Assembly (NCBI GenBank): GCA_937871985.1
Contig: CALMPB010000418.1
Location: forward strand, 1 to 21,486
DNA length: 21,486 nt
Direction: 5' to 3'
Source: an uncultured Burkholderiaceae bacterium
GTDB lineage: Bacteria; Pseudomonadota; Gammaproteobacteria; Burkholderiales; Burkholderiaceae
The notes beneath the pieces are model-generated. The model searched no databases, was not told the origin of the DNA, and saw nothing but the letters and a program-made list of their open reading frames with translations. Each line of letters opens with the position of its first letter. Position 1 is the first letter of the stretch. The translations under genes and the position numbers were made by a program. Shown here piece by piece: positions 7,926 to 15,138 of the stretch.

Positions 7926-8691
7926 CTCGATCAAGCACCGTCCGTGGGCGGCAAGGGCGCTGTACTACCTGGCAACATTGGCCGCCCTGCTGCTCATCTG
8001 GCAATGCCTGGCCAATGCGGCTCAGGCGGACTACCTGCCAGGCCCGATCAAGGTGCTTCCCCGGCTCGTAGAGCTCATGGGTGAAGCCGCGCTATGGAGT
8101 GCGCTGGCATCGAGCTTGTTGCGCCTGGCCATCAGCTTCATCCTGGCGCTGGTCGGCGGCGTCGCGCTCGGCCTGGCCATTGGCCGGATTCCAGTGCTGC
8201 GCGCCTTGGTCGACCCTATTCTTTCATTGAGCTACCCCATTCCCAAGGCGGCGATATTGCCCATTGTGATGCTCTGGTTCGGCGCCGGCGACATCTCCCA
8301 GATCTTCGTCATCGCCACAACCGCGACGCTGCCCGTGATCTACCACACCGCGGACGGAGCAAGCCGCGTCAACGAACAATTGCTATGGGCTTCCGCCTCG
8401 ATGGGCAGCAAGCCGCTGACGCGCCTTTGGCGCATAGTCCTGCCGGCCACGCTGCCGGAAATCGCCGCTGGCAGCCGCACGGCCATCGTCATGGGCTTGA
8501 TCGTAATGGTAACGGCCGAGATGATCTCCCGCACGAACGGCATAGGCAGCCTGCTCTTCGTGCATTTCGATATGGGGCAAAACACAGACATGTATGCCCT
8601 GATCCTCCTGCTCGGCATAGTAGGGCTTGCCCTGGACAACCTACTCGACTGGCCGTTTCGCCGCCTGACGCACTGGACAATGAAACGATGA
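7918..8691 (+). CDS. ABC transporter permease 1, NitT/TauT type
   Basis: The start overlaps the ATPase gene by 8 bases (7918-7925), indicating translational coupling. The 257-residue protein has about six membrane segments and a clear BPD_transp_1 EAA loop (LLWASASMGSKPLTRLWRIV, followed by LPATLPEI) that docks on the ATPase. It is similar in layout to, but clearly different in sequence from, the next gene, so the importer is likely built from two non-identical membrane subunits instead of a homodimer. Confidence 0.92.
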   Translation: MSSSIKHRPWAARALYYLATLAALLLIWQCLANAAQADYLPGPIKVLPRLVELMGEAALWSALASSLLRLAISFILALVGGVALGLAIGRIPVLRALVDPILSLSYPIPKAAILPIVMLWFGAGDISQIFVIATTATLPVIYHTADGASRVNEQLLWASASMGSKPLTRLWRIVLPATLPEIAAGSRTAIVMGLIVMVTAEMISRTNGIGSLLFVHFDMGQNTDMYALILLLGIVGLALDNLLDWPFRRLTHWTMKR

Positions 8692-9443
8692 ATACGCCTA
8701 CGACTTCCCCGCCGCGCTGGCTCAGCCTGGTTCCCATTCTCGTCCTGCTGATCGCCTGGGAAGCTTTTTGCCGGCTCGGATCCATTTCGCCGGGCGTGCT
8801 TCCTCCCCCGTCGTCGGTGGCAATGCACGCCGCCGCGTTCTTTACAGATCCACATTCCCTGGTTCAATTCGGCATTACCATGCGGCGGCTGGCAGCGGGC
8901 CTGATCCTGGCCGTGATTGTGGGAGTCATGCTCGGTATTTGCGCATCGCTGTTTCGCTGGGCCACCGAGGTGCTCGAAATCCTGATCGGCATTTTGGCGC
9001 CGCTGCCCAAGATCGCCATTTACCCCGCCCTGCTGCTGACCCTGGGCTTTGGGGACGCCTCGAAAGTCGCCCTGGTCACGATAGACGCCATGTTTCCCAT
9101 CACGATCGCCACCTTCCAGGCGGTGCGGCTGATAGACAAAAAACTGCTGTGGTCGGCCGCCGCCATGGGCACCTCGCGAATCCATGCCCTGCACAAGGTC
9201 GTACTGCCGGCTTGCCTGCCATCCATCATTACCGGCGTACGCGTGGGCTCGGTCATCGGCTGCATCGTGGTGCTGCTGGCGGAAATGCTGGCATCCACCG
9301 ACGGCCTCGGGCACATGCTGGTGACAGCCTCACGCAGTTTTCGCACGGCGGACATGTTCGTCCCCATCGTCATCATGTCACTCATCGGCTTTTCACTGGA
9401 CAAGGCGCTGGGACGCGGCGCGCGCGCCGCCGCGCACCGCTGA
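8688..9443 (+). CDS. ABC transporter permease 2, NitT/TauT type
   Basis: ATG 8688 overlaps the previous stop as ATGA; this gives 251 residues, and the much longer open frame upstream is out of register with the permease fold. The first helix (LSLVPILVLLIAWEAF) follows a short cytoplasmic N-terminus, then come about five more membrane segments and the EAA loop (LLWSAAAMGTSRIHALHKVV, then LPACLPSII). It is the second membrane subunit of the importer. The C-terminus is a short basic and alanine-rich tail. Confidence 0.92.
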   Translation: MNTPTTSPPRWLSLVPILVLLIAWEAFCRLGSISPGVLPPPSSVAMHAAAFFTDPHSLVQFGITMRRLAAGLILAVIVGVMLGICASLFRWATEVLEILIGILAPLPKIAIYPALLLTLGFGDASKVALVTIDAMFPITIATFQAVRLIDKKLLWSAAAMGTSRIHALHKVVLPACLPSIITGVRVGSVIGCIVVLLAEMLASTDGLGHMLVTASRSFRTADMFVPIVIMSLIGFSLDKALGRGARAAAHR

Positions 9444-9474
9444 AACCGCTCCCAACTCATGGCACAATGCAAAC

Positions 9475-10056
9475 ATGAAAACCGTCGAGCCGACTGAGCC
9501 CCCCGTCAAAAAACGCCGAACGCGAAAAAAGGAGCTCCCGTTTTCCGTACCCGCCTACCCCCGGCCAGACGAACAGCTGGTCGAGAAGATGAGCGCGCAG
9601 ATCTTCAACGGACATTTCTTCGACGAATACCTCGCGGCGTTGCTGGCTCGCGCGAGCGCGGCCGTTTCCGCCGAATTCAACGAGGACGTGACTCGAACGG
9701 GACTGCCGATACTCCACTGGCGTGTATTGGCCACGCTGTACGACGCGAATGAAATGCCCATGTCGAAAATCGCGGAGCTGACACTGATTCCCCTGCCCAC
9801 GCTAACCCGGCTGGTCCGGCGCCTCGAACTGGCCGGCAGCGTACGTCTCGATAAAGACCCTCAAGATCGGCGTACGACGCGCGTTCATATCGAGCCAGCC
9901 GGCCGAGAAAAGGTGGGAGGCCTGGTCGCCATGGCCAAGGAACGCCAGCGTGTCCTGCTCGAAGGCGTCGAAAACGCCGAAGCCCTGAAAACATCATTGC
10001 GCCATTTGATCGCATTCTGCGCCGCCCGTCGCCGCAGGCATAAAGTCATTACCTAA
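9475..10056 (+). CDS. MarR-family transcriptional regulator
   Basis: The 193-residue protein carries a basic N-terminal extension (KKRRTRKK, 12-19) before a MarR winged-helix domain: ILHWRVLATLYDANEMPMSKIAEL (79-102), recognition helix PLPTLTRLVRRLELAG (106-121) and a wing with the family hallmark DPQDRRTTRVHIEPAG (128-143). Long helices on both sides would form the dimer interface. It starts 31 bases after the permease gene on the same strand, so it is probably the last gene of the importer operon and may control that operon, the next cluster, or both, in response to the imported compound or its product. The Shine-Dalgarno is weak. The cluster of arginines at the C-terminus (AARRRRHK) is unusual for MarR proteins. 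Confidence 0.9.
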   Translation: MKTVEPTEPPVKKRRTRKKELPFSVPAYPRPDEQLVEKMSAQIFNGHFFDEYLAALLARASAAVSAEFNEDVTRTGLPILHWRVLATLYDANEMPMSKIAELTLIPLPTLTRLVRRLELAGSVRLDKDPQDRRTTRVHIEPAGREKVGGLVAMAKERQRVLLEGVENAEALKTSLRHLIAFCAARRRRHKVIT

Positions 10057-10147
10057 TCCATCAAGCCGGCGCCTTGCCGCCACGCCAATCCCCGCAAACC
10101 CGCGTGCCGGCTACCGGCCCGCTCAGGCTCAAACACGCCCATATACC

Positions 10148-10183
10148 CAAAACGCATATGCAAATACCCTTATATTCGTTTTG
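10148..10183. promoter_or_regulatory. Inverted repeat, candidate operator between the MarR gene and the AhpD-like gene
   Basis: CAAAACGCATAT (10148-10159) and ATATTCGTTTTG (10172-10183) are reverse complements at 11 of 12 positions, separated by 12 bases, so the half-site centres are 24 bases apart (about two helical turns, same face). It lies in the AT-rich part of the 10057-10245 gap, just before a possible promoter. This is a plausible operator for the neighbouring MarR protein, or for another regulator with widely spaced half-sites. Confidence 0.5.
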
Positions 10184-10207
10184 TATTTAACCCATCATCT
10201 ATAGAAT
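10181..10207 (+). promoter_or_regulatory. Possible promoter for the AhpD-like/flavoprotein cluster
   Basis: TTGTAT (10181-10186) and TAGAAT (10202-10207) resemble -35 and -10 hexamers, but the 15-base spacing is short. The -35 would overlap the right arm of the inverted repeat ending at 10183. The AT-rich context supports a promoter here; the exact hexamers are uncertain. Confidence 0.35.
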
Positions 10208-10245
10208 AAATCCCCATATAACCCGCTACACAAGAGAACCCATCA

Positions 10246-10788
10246 ATGAGCCGCCTCGCTATACAAACCATCGAAACAGCCCCCGCCGAAGCCAAAGAAC
10301 GCCTCGAAAACGTCAAGAAAAGCAATGGTTTCATCCCCAATCTCATTGGCGTGCTCGCCAACGCCCCTACCGCCCTCGAAACCTACCAGGTGGTCGGCGC
10401 CATCAACGGCCGCAACTCCCTTTCGGCCGCCGAGCGCGAAGTGGTCCAGATCACCGCCGCCGCCAATAATGGCTGTGGCTTCTGTGTGGCCGGCCACACC
10501 GCCATCGCCCGCAAAAAGCTGGCCATGCCCGAGGACATCATCGAGGCGCTGCGCGGCACCAAGGCGCTCAGCGAGCCTAAGCTCAATCAACTGGCCCGCT
10601 TCACGCTGGCCGTCATGGAATCCAAGGGCCAGGTCGCCGACGACCAGCTCAACGATTTCCTGGCCGCCGGCTACAACCAGCAGCAGGCCCTTGAAGTCGT
10701 CCTGGGCGTCAGCCTGGCCACGTTGTGCAATTACGCCAACAACCTGGCCAAAACGCCCATCAACCCCGAACTCCAACCCTTCGCCTGA
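10246..10788 (+). CDS. AhpD-like/carboxymuconolactone decarboxylase family protein
   Basis: The 180-residue protein is all-helical by appearance and contains the AhpD-type redox motif CGFCVAGH (Cys77, Cys80, His84) after LSAAEREVVQITAAANNG, exactly as in alkylhydroperoxidase-D-like/peroxidase-related members of the CMD superfamily. Members with this CxxC plus His act as disulfide-linked peroxidase or thiol reductase subunits, unlike the true gamma-carboxymuconolactone decarboxylases, which lack the pair. ATG 10246 has a weak AAGAGA upstream. It opens a plus-strand cluster with a flavoprotein and an ABC importer and may remove a peroxide or reactive product of that pathway. The substrate is unknown. 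Confidence 0.88.
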   Translation: MSRLAIQTIETAPAEAKERLENVKKSNGFIPNLIGVLANAPTALETYQVVGAINGRNSLSAAEREVVQITAAANNGCGFCVAGHTAIARKKLAMPEDIIEALRGTKALSEPKLNQLARFTLAVMESKGQVADDQLNDFLAAGYNQQQALEVVLGVSLATLCNYANNLAKTPINPELQPFA

Positions 10789-10817
10789 TTTTTCCCGTCA
10801 GGCCGCCCTCAAACGAA

Positions 10818-10835
10818 GCGCCCCCTTGGGGGCGC
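10818..10835. terminator. Strong GC hairpin between the AhpD-like and flavoprotein genes
   Basis: GCGCCCCC and GGGGGCGC form a perfect 8-bp stem with a TT spacer; with a minimum loop about 7 pairs remain. An outer partial pairing of GCCGCCCTC (10802-10810) with GAGGGGC (10844-10850) is possible, and TTTT follows at 10851-10854. It may be an intercistronic attenuator or an intrinsic terminator, or one copy of a dispersed palindromic element; no second copy was noticed in this window. Confidence 0.45.
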
Positions 10836-10880
10836 AGCAAAACGAGGGGCTTTTGTTACCGCATCACAAGGACCACAGCC

Positions 10881-12047
10881 GTGAGCCAAGCCGATTCCGC
10901 CACCCCATTCTTTCAGGCCATCGCCGAGCAGATCCGAACCGAACTGGCTCCGATCACTCAGGCCATTGACCAGAAAGGCCTGTACCCCGGCGAATTCATG
11001 CATCATCTGGGGGCTCTGGGCGGGTTCGGCGCGGCGCTGTCCGCCGCGGAAGGCGGCTCGGGCCTGAGCCTGGCGGAACAAATCGAGATCACCACGCAAG
11101 TGGGGCGCGAATGCGGCTCCACCGCATTCCTGGTGTGGTGCCAGTCCAGTTGCGGCTGGTACCTGAAACACTCGCCCAACACCCCGGTGCGCGAACGCTA
11201 TCTGGAACGGGTGGCGCGGGGCGAACTGCTGGCCGGCACGGGCATGTCCAATGCCGTCAAGCATTTGGCCGGCATCGAAAAAATCCATCTGCGCGCGCAG
11301 CGCGAAGACGGCGGCTACGTCGTCAATGGTTCGCTGCCCTGGGTTTCCAATGTCGGCGACGGCCATCTGGCCATCGTGGCCGCTTCGGTCGAGGACGGCG
11401 GCTACATCATGTTTGCGGTTCCCAGCACCTCGGAAGGCCTGGAAACCAGGGCATGCCTGGAGTTCTCGGGCCTGGAGGGAACCCAGACCCTGAATCTGCG
11501 TTTTCGCAACGTCCATGTTCCGGACGACGATGTCCTGGCGCATCCCGCGCAGTTCGCCGCCTACGTCAAGCGCATCAAGCCCGGCTTCGTGCTGGGCCAA
11601 ACGGGCATGGGCTTCGGCATTGTCGAAGGCTGCCTGGCCATCATGCGCGAAAGCAATGCCAGCACCGGCCACGTCAATATCTTCCTCGACGACCAGGAAG
11701 CCGATCTTGCCGCGCAACTGGCCGCCTTGAAGACGCAGGCGGCAGTTCTGGCCCGGCAGGCCCAGGCAGGCGGCATCCCCATCCTGCCCGTGCTGAAACT
11801 GCGCGCCGCCGTCAGCGAACTCACGCTGAAGGCCGCCAACTCCGCTGTCCTGCATGCCGGCGCCAAAGGCTACCTCATGCTGCACCCGGCGCAACGGCGC
11901 CTGCGCGAAGCGGTGTTCGTGGCCATCGTCACCCCGGCGCTCAAGCATCTGCGCAAGGAAATCCACGACATCGAACAGGCCGCCAACGAGCAGAACGATG
12001 CGGGACACCAGGCGCAAAGCACACGTTACTCATTGTTTGCCAACTAA
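10881..12047 (+). CDS. Acyl-CoA-dehydrogenase-fold flavoprotein, divergent
   Basis: GTG 10881 is chosen because AAGGA (10868-10872) lies 8 bases upstream and the residues before it look non-coding; this gives 388 residues. The order matches the acyl-CoA dehydrogenase superfamily: an N-terminal helical domain (GEFMHHLGALGGFGAALSAA, then EGGSGLSL), a middle beta domain (GTGMSNAVKHLAG, VNGSLPWVSN, FRNVHVPDDDVL) and a C-terminal helical bundle ending RRLREAVFVAIVTPALKHL. The usual C-terminal YEGT-type segment carrying the catalytic Glu of many dehydrogenases is not apparent, and no CoA ligase, hydratase or thiolase is nearby. It may therefore be a flavin-dependent oxygenase/oxidase of the DszC/SfnC kind acting on a small imported compound rather than a beta-oxidation enzyme. 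The function is inferred. Confidence 0.82.
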   Translation: MSQADSATPFFQAIAEQIRTELAPITQAIDQKGLYPGEFMHHLGALGGFGAALSAAEGGSGLSLAEQIEITTQVGRECGSTAFLVWCQSSCGWYLKHSPNTPVRERYLERVARGELLAGTGMSNAVKHLAGIEKIHLRAQREDGGYVVNGSLPWVSNVGDGHLAIVAASVEDGGYIMFAVPSTSEGLETRACLEFSGLEGTQTLNLRFRNVHVPDDDVLAHPAQFAAYVKRIKPGFVLGQTGMGFGIVEGCLAIMRESNASTGHVNIFLDDQEADLAAQLAALKTQAAVLARQAQAGGIPILPVLKLRAAVSELTLKAANSAVLHAGAKGYLMLHPAQRRLREAVFVAIVTPALKHLRKEIHDIEQAANEQNDAGHQAQSTRYSLFAN

Positions 12048-12075
12048 ATAAGATCCATACAGGTAAGAATTTTCC

Positions 12076-12915
12076 ATGACGACACCGACGCCCGCGGGCG
12101 ACAACATCGTCCTGGGCGCGCAAGGCATCGAATTACGCTATTCGCGCCCGAACCAGCCGCCCAACACCGTGTTGCGCGACTTCTCGCTGCAACTGGCCAA
12201 AGGTGAAATCGTCGCCCTGCTCGGCCCCAGCGGGGTCGGCAAGTCGTCCCTGCTGCGCGTGCTGGCGGGCCTGCAGGCCGCCAGCGAAGGCACGGTGCAC
12301 GTCCATGGTGAACGCCTGCACGGCCCCCACCCCCGCCTGAGCTTCGTGTTCCAGGACGCCGCCCTGCTGCCGTGGCTGAACCTGCAGGAGAACGTCGGTT
12401 TCGGCCTGGACTTCAAGCACCAGCCCGTCATTTCCAAGGCCGAAAAACAGGCCAGGATCAACGCGGCCATTGCCGACGTCGACCTGCTGGGCGCGCAAGA
12501 ACGCTATCCCTCGGAGCTGTCTGGCGGCATGGCGCAGCGCACCGCGCTGGCCCGCAGCCTGGCCCGCCAGCCCGAAATCCTGCTGCTGGACGAACCCTTC
12601 AGCGCCCTGGACGAAATCACCCGTGCGGACATGCAAGCCCTGCTCCTGCGCATCACCGCCAAATACGACACCTCGGCCATCCTGGTTACGCACGACATCG
12701 ATGAAGCGCTGACCGTGGCCGACCGCATCCTGCTGATCGGCCATGCCCCGGGGCGCCTCATCGGAGAATGGCGAGTCGAGGACGCCCATCCGCGTGACAC
12801 CACCACTCCGGAAATCACCGGCATCCGCGTCCAGATCATGCAGGCGCTGCGCGACGCGCGGAACACTGCACACCACACCGAACAACCCGCTTACCAGCAG
12901 GCCCTGAATTCGTAG
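12076..12915 (+). CDS. ABC transporter ATP-binding protein, NitT/TauT type (second system)
   Basis: The 279-residue ATPase has Walker A GPSGVGKSS (50-58), Q-loop Gln93 in VFQDAALLPW, signature LSGGMAQR (148-155), Walker B ILLLDEPFSALD (168-179) and switch His206 in LVTHDIDEA. The leucine-proline-tryptophan after the Q-loop and the 'GRLIGEW' tail are usual for nitrate/sulfonate/taurine importers. It starts 28 bases after the flavoprotein gene with AGGTAAG upstream, so it is probably co-transcribed with it. Its partners are the binding protein and the permease downstream; it is not the same protein as the first system's ATPase. Confidence 0.93.
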   Translation: MTTPTPAGDNIVLGAQGIELRYSRPNQPPNTVLRDFSLQLAKGEIVALLGPSGVGKSSLLRVLAGLQAASEGTVHVHGERLHGPHPRLSFVFQDAALLPWLNLQENVGFGLDFKHQPVISKAEKQARINAAIADVDLLGAQERYPSELSGGMAQRTALARSLARQPEILLLDEPFSALDEITRADMQALLLRITAKYDTSAILVTHDIDEALTVADRILLIGHAPGRLIGEWRVEDAHPRDTTTPEITGIRVQIMQALRDARNTAHHTEQPAYQQALNS

Positions 12916-12925
12916 GAAGACCACA

Positions 12926-14131
12926 ATGACCAAACCCGCAGACTCCTTCGGCTCCGTGAAAGCCCGCCGGCAATTCCTGAAGCTGTCCACCATGTTCACC
13001 GCCATGGGCGCCCTGCCGCTGCTGCAGATGCATAATGCGGCGCGCGCCGCCGAACCCGACGCGCCCCTGCGCATCGGCTACCTGCCCATCACCGACGCCA
13101 CGCCGCTGCTGGTGGCCCACCACAACAACCTGTTCCAGAACCAGGGCCTCAACGTCGACAAGCCCCGCATGTTCCGCAGTTGGGCCCAATTGGTCGAGGC
13201 GTTTCTTTCCGGCCAGGTCAACGCCGTGCACCTGCTGTCCCCCATGACGGTCTGGGCCCGCTACGGCAGCCAGTCCAAGGCCAAGGTCGTCGCCTGGAAC
13301 CACATGTCGGGCTCCGCGCTGACCGTGCTGCCGCACATCAACGACCTGCAGGATCTGGGCGGCACGACTGTTGCCATCCCGTTCTGGTATTCGCTGCACA
13401 ACATCGTGCTGCAGCACCTGTTCAAGAGCAAGGGCATCGAAGCCATCAGCGACGGCACGCCCACGGCCAAGCAGGTCAAGCTGGTCGTCATGGCGCCCTC
13501 CGACATGGTGCCGGCGCTGGCCAACAAGCAGATCGCGGGCTACATCGTGGCCGAGCCGTTCAATGCTTCGGCCGAGGTTCTCAAGATCGGCAAGATCCTG
13601 CGCTTTACCGGCGACGTCTGGAAGGACCACGCCTGCTGTGTCGTGTTGATGCACGAGCAAGACCTGGAGCAGCGCCCCGAATGGAGCCAGAAGGTCGTGA
13701 ACGGCATCGTCCAGGCCCAAGCCTGGATTCTGGATCACCGCAAGGAAACCGCCCAGATTCTATCCAAGGAAAACGCGCAGCACTACACGCCGCACTCCTA
13801 CGAGTCCCTGGCGCGGGTTCTGGAACCCGAGCTCATGAACACCGCGCTGTACGAATCGACCGGCGCCATCGTGCACGATGGCTGGAAGGAAAAACGCATC
13901 GACTTCCAGCCCTACCCCTTCCCCAGCTACACCGAAGAACTCATCCGCAAGCTCAAGACCACGCTGGTGCTGGGCAAGAACGATTTCCTGGGCAAGCTCG
14001 ACCCCGCTTTCGTCGCTGGCGACCTGGTGGACGACCGCTACGTCAAGAAAGCCATCCAGGGCGTGGGCGGCATGGCCAAGTTCGGTCTGCCCGAGTCTTA
14101 TGAACGCAAGGAAACCATCAGCAGCACCTAA
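12926..14131 (+). CDS. ABC transporter binding protein, NrtA/SsuA-like, with twin-arginine signal
   Basis: The start has AGGAAG 8 bases upstream and lies 10 bases after the ATPase gene. The N-terminus KARRQFLKLSTMF (12-24) fits the Tat consensus RRxFLK, followed by a hydrophobic stretch and a likely AxA-type cleavage near residue 41 (AARA-AEP). The mature domain begins LRIGYLPITDATPLLVAHHN, the pattern of NrtA/CmpA/SsuA-type binding proteins, and continues with AQLVEAFLSGQVNAVHL and IVAEPFNAS. At 401 residues it is longer than a usual SsuA and nearer to NrtA-like proteins. Tat export suggests folding in the cytoplasm, possibly with a bound cofactor or ligand. The ligand is unknown. Confidence 0.88.
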   Translation: MTKPADSFGSVKARRQFLKLSTMFTAMGALPLLQMHNAARAAEPDAPLRIGYLPITDATPLLVAHHNNLFQNQGLNVDKPRMFRSWAQLVEAFLSGQVNAVHLLSPMTVWARYGSQSKAKVVAWNHMSGSALTVLPHINDLQDLGGTTVAIPFWYSLHNIVLQHLFKSKGIEAISDGTPTAKQVKLVVMAPSDMVPALANKQIAGYIVAEPFNASAEVLKIGKILRFTGDVWKDHACCVVLMHEQDLEQRPEWSQKVVNGIVQAQAWILDHRKETAQILSKENAQHYTPHSYESLARVLEPELMNTALYESTGAIVHDGWKEKRIDFQPYPFPSYTEELIRKLKTTLVLGKNDFLGKLDPAFVAGDLVDDRYVKKAIQGVGGMAKFGLPESYERKETISST

Positions 14132-14138
14132 CCCGGAC

Positions 14139-14158
14139 GGCGGGCGCCACCGCTCGCC
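14139..14158 (+). other. Intercistronic hairpin between binding-protein and permease genes
   Basis: GGCGGGC (14139-14145) and GCTCGCC (14152-14158) form a 7-bp RNA stem with one G-U pair and a 6-base loop in the 45-base gap. Hairpins in this position are known in other importers (malE-malF) to protect the upstream mRNA so that the binding protein is made in excess. No T-run follows, so it is not an intrinsic terminator. Confidence 0.45.
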
Positions 14159-14176
14159 GCCCATCGAAGCACTATC

Positions 14177-14956
14177 ATGAACAGAAGTTTAAGAACCGCG
14201 AATTTGAGTTCCAGGCTGGCGCTGAGCATCGCAGGCCTGGTCGCCCTGGTCGTGCTGTGGGGAATCGGAACGTACTGGCTGAAGGGCAGCATCGAAATGG
14301 CCCGTCTGCTAAGCCCCAGCCCCACCTTCCATAGCCTGTACCATCTGCTGGCCGACAATCAGCTCACCATACACACCATGATGAGCATGAAGCGCGTCCT
14401 GGTCGGATTGGGGCTGGCCCTGGTAATGGGCATCCCCATCGGGCTGGCCATCGGCTCGTCGCGCGCGCTGGAAAACAGCACCAGCAGCGCCTTCCAGTTC
14501 CTGCGCATGATTTCCCCGCTGTCGTGGATGCCCATCGCCGTCATGGTGTTCGGCATCGGCGACGCGCCCATCTATTTCCTGCTTACCTTCGCCGCCATCT
14601 GGCCCATCATCCTGAACACGGCAGCGGGCGTGCGCCAGCTCAACCCCAGGTGGCTGATGCTGGCGAAAAGCCTTAGCGCCACGCGCAGCGAAGTGCTGTT
14701 CAGAATCGTCCTGCCCGGCATACTGGGGCATATTCTTACCGGCGTGCGCCTGGCCATCGGCATCATCTGGATCGTGCTGGTGCCCTGCGAAATGCTGGGC
14801 GTCAGCTCGGGCCTGGGCTATTTCATTCTGGACACCCGCGACCGCCTGGCCTATTCGGAACTCATGGCCGTCATCGTCCTGATCGGGGCGCTGGGCTATT
14901 TGCTGGACGTCATCGCGCAAAAGCTCTACCAATACTGGACCCACACCCCAGGTTAA
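14177..14956 (+). CDS. ABC transporter permease, NitT/TauT type (second system)
   Basis: The 259-residue protein has a first helix at about 15-36 (LALSIAGLVALVVLWGIGTY) and about five further membrane segments. The EAA loop reads PRWLMLAKSLSATRSEVLFR followed by IVLPGILGHIL, with the conserved Gly region altered (SLSATRSE where many have a-x-G). It is the only permease of this system and so probably forms a homodimer. ATG 14177 lies 45 bases after the binding-protein gene and has no clear Shine-Dalgarno. It is the last gene of the cluster; the following 182-base gap holds a small stem (15046-15059) and a possible miaB promoter. Confidence 0.91.
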   Translation: MNRSLRTANLSSRLALSIAGLVALVVLWGIGTYWLKGSIEMARLLSPSPTFHSLYHLLADNQLTIHTMMSMKRVLVGLGLALVMGIPIGLAIGSSRALENSTSSAFQFLRMISPLSWMPIAVMVFGIGDAPIYFLLTFAAIWPIILNTAAGVRQLNPRWLMLAKSLSATRSEVLFRIVLPGILGHILTGVRLAIGIIWIVLVPCEMLGVSSGLGYFILDTRDRLAYSELMAVIVLIGALGYLLDVIAQKLYQYWTHTPG

Positions 14957-15080
14957 TGTGCCGACAAGGCGCGCAAGGCAACCCCGTAGCCATCACAGAC
15001 AAGGCCTAGCCCAGGCGGCCCCTGCGGACGGTCTGGGTTCGGGAAGGGCGACGCCGCCCGCGATTTCCGGCCCGACACGG

Positions 15081-15086
15081 TACAAT
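15081..15086 (+). promoter_or_regulatory. Possible -10 element upstream of miaB
   Basis: TACAAT lies 52 bases before the miaB start, in an otherwise GC-rich gap. No convincing -35 hexamer is present 16-18 bases upstream, so the call is weak. Confidence 0.3.
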
Positions 15087-15138
15087 TGGCGGTTTAATCC
15101 ATTGCCCCCGGGATATACACCCGTCACGGCTGCCTACC

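Noticed and set aside
8094..8687. Long N-terminal extension of permease 2
   Set aside because: It overlaps permease 1 out of frame and has no membrane character; ATG 8688 overlaps the upstream stop and gives a normal permease.
15046..15059. GGGCG/CGCCC stem as terminator of the second transporter cluster
   Set aside because: The stem is only 5 bp and has no T-run; such stems are common in GC-rich DNA.
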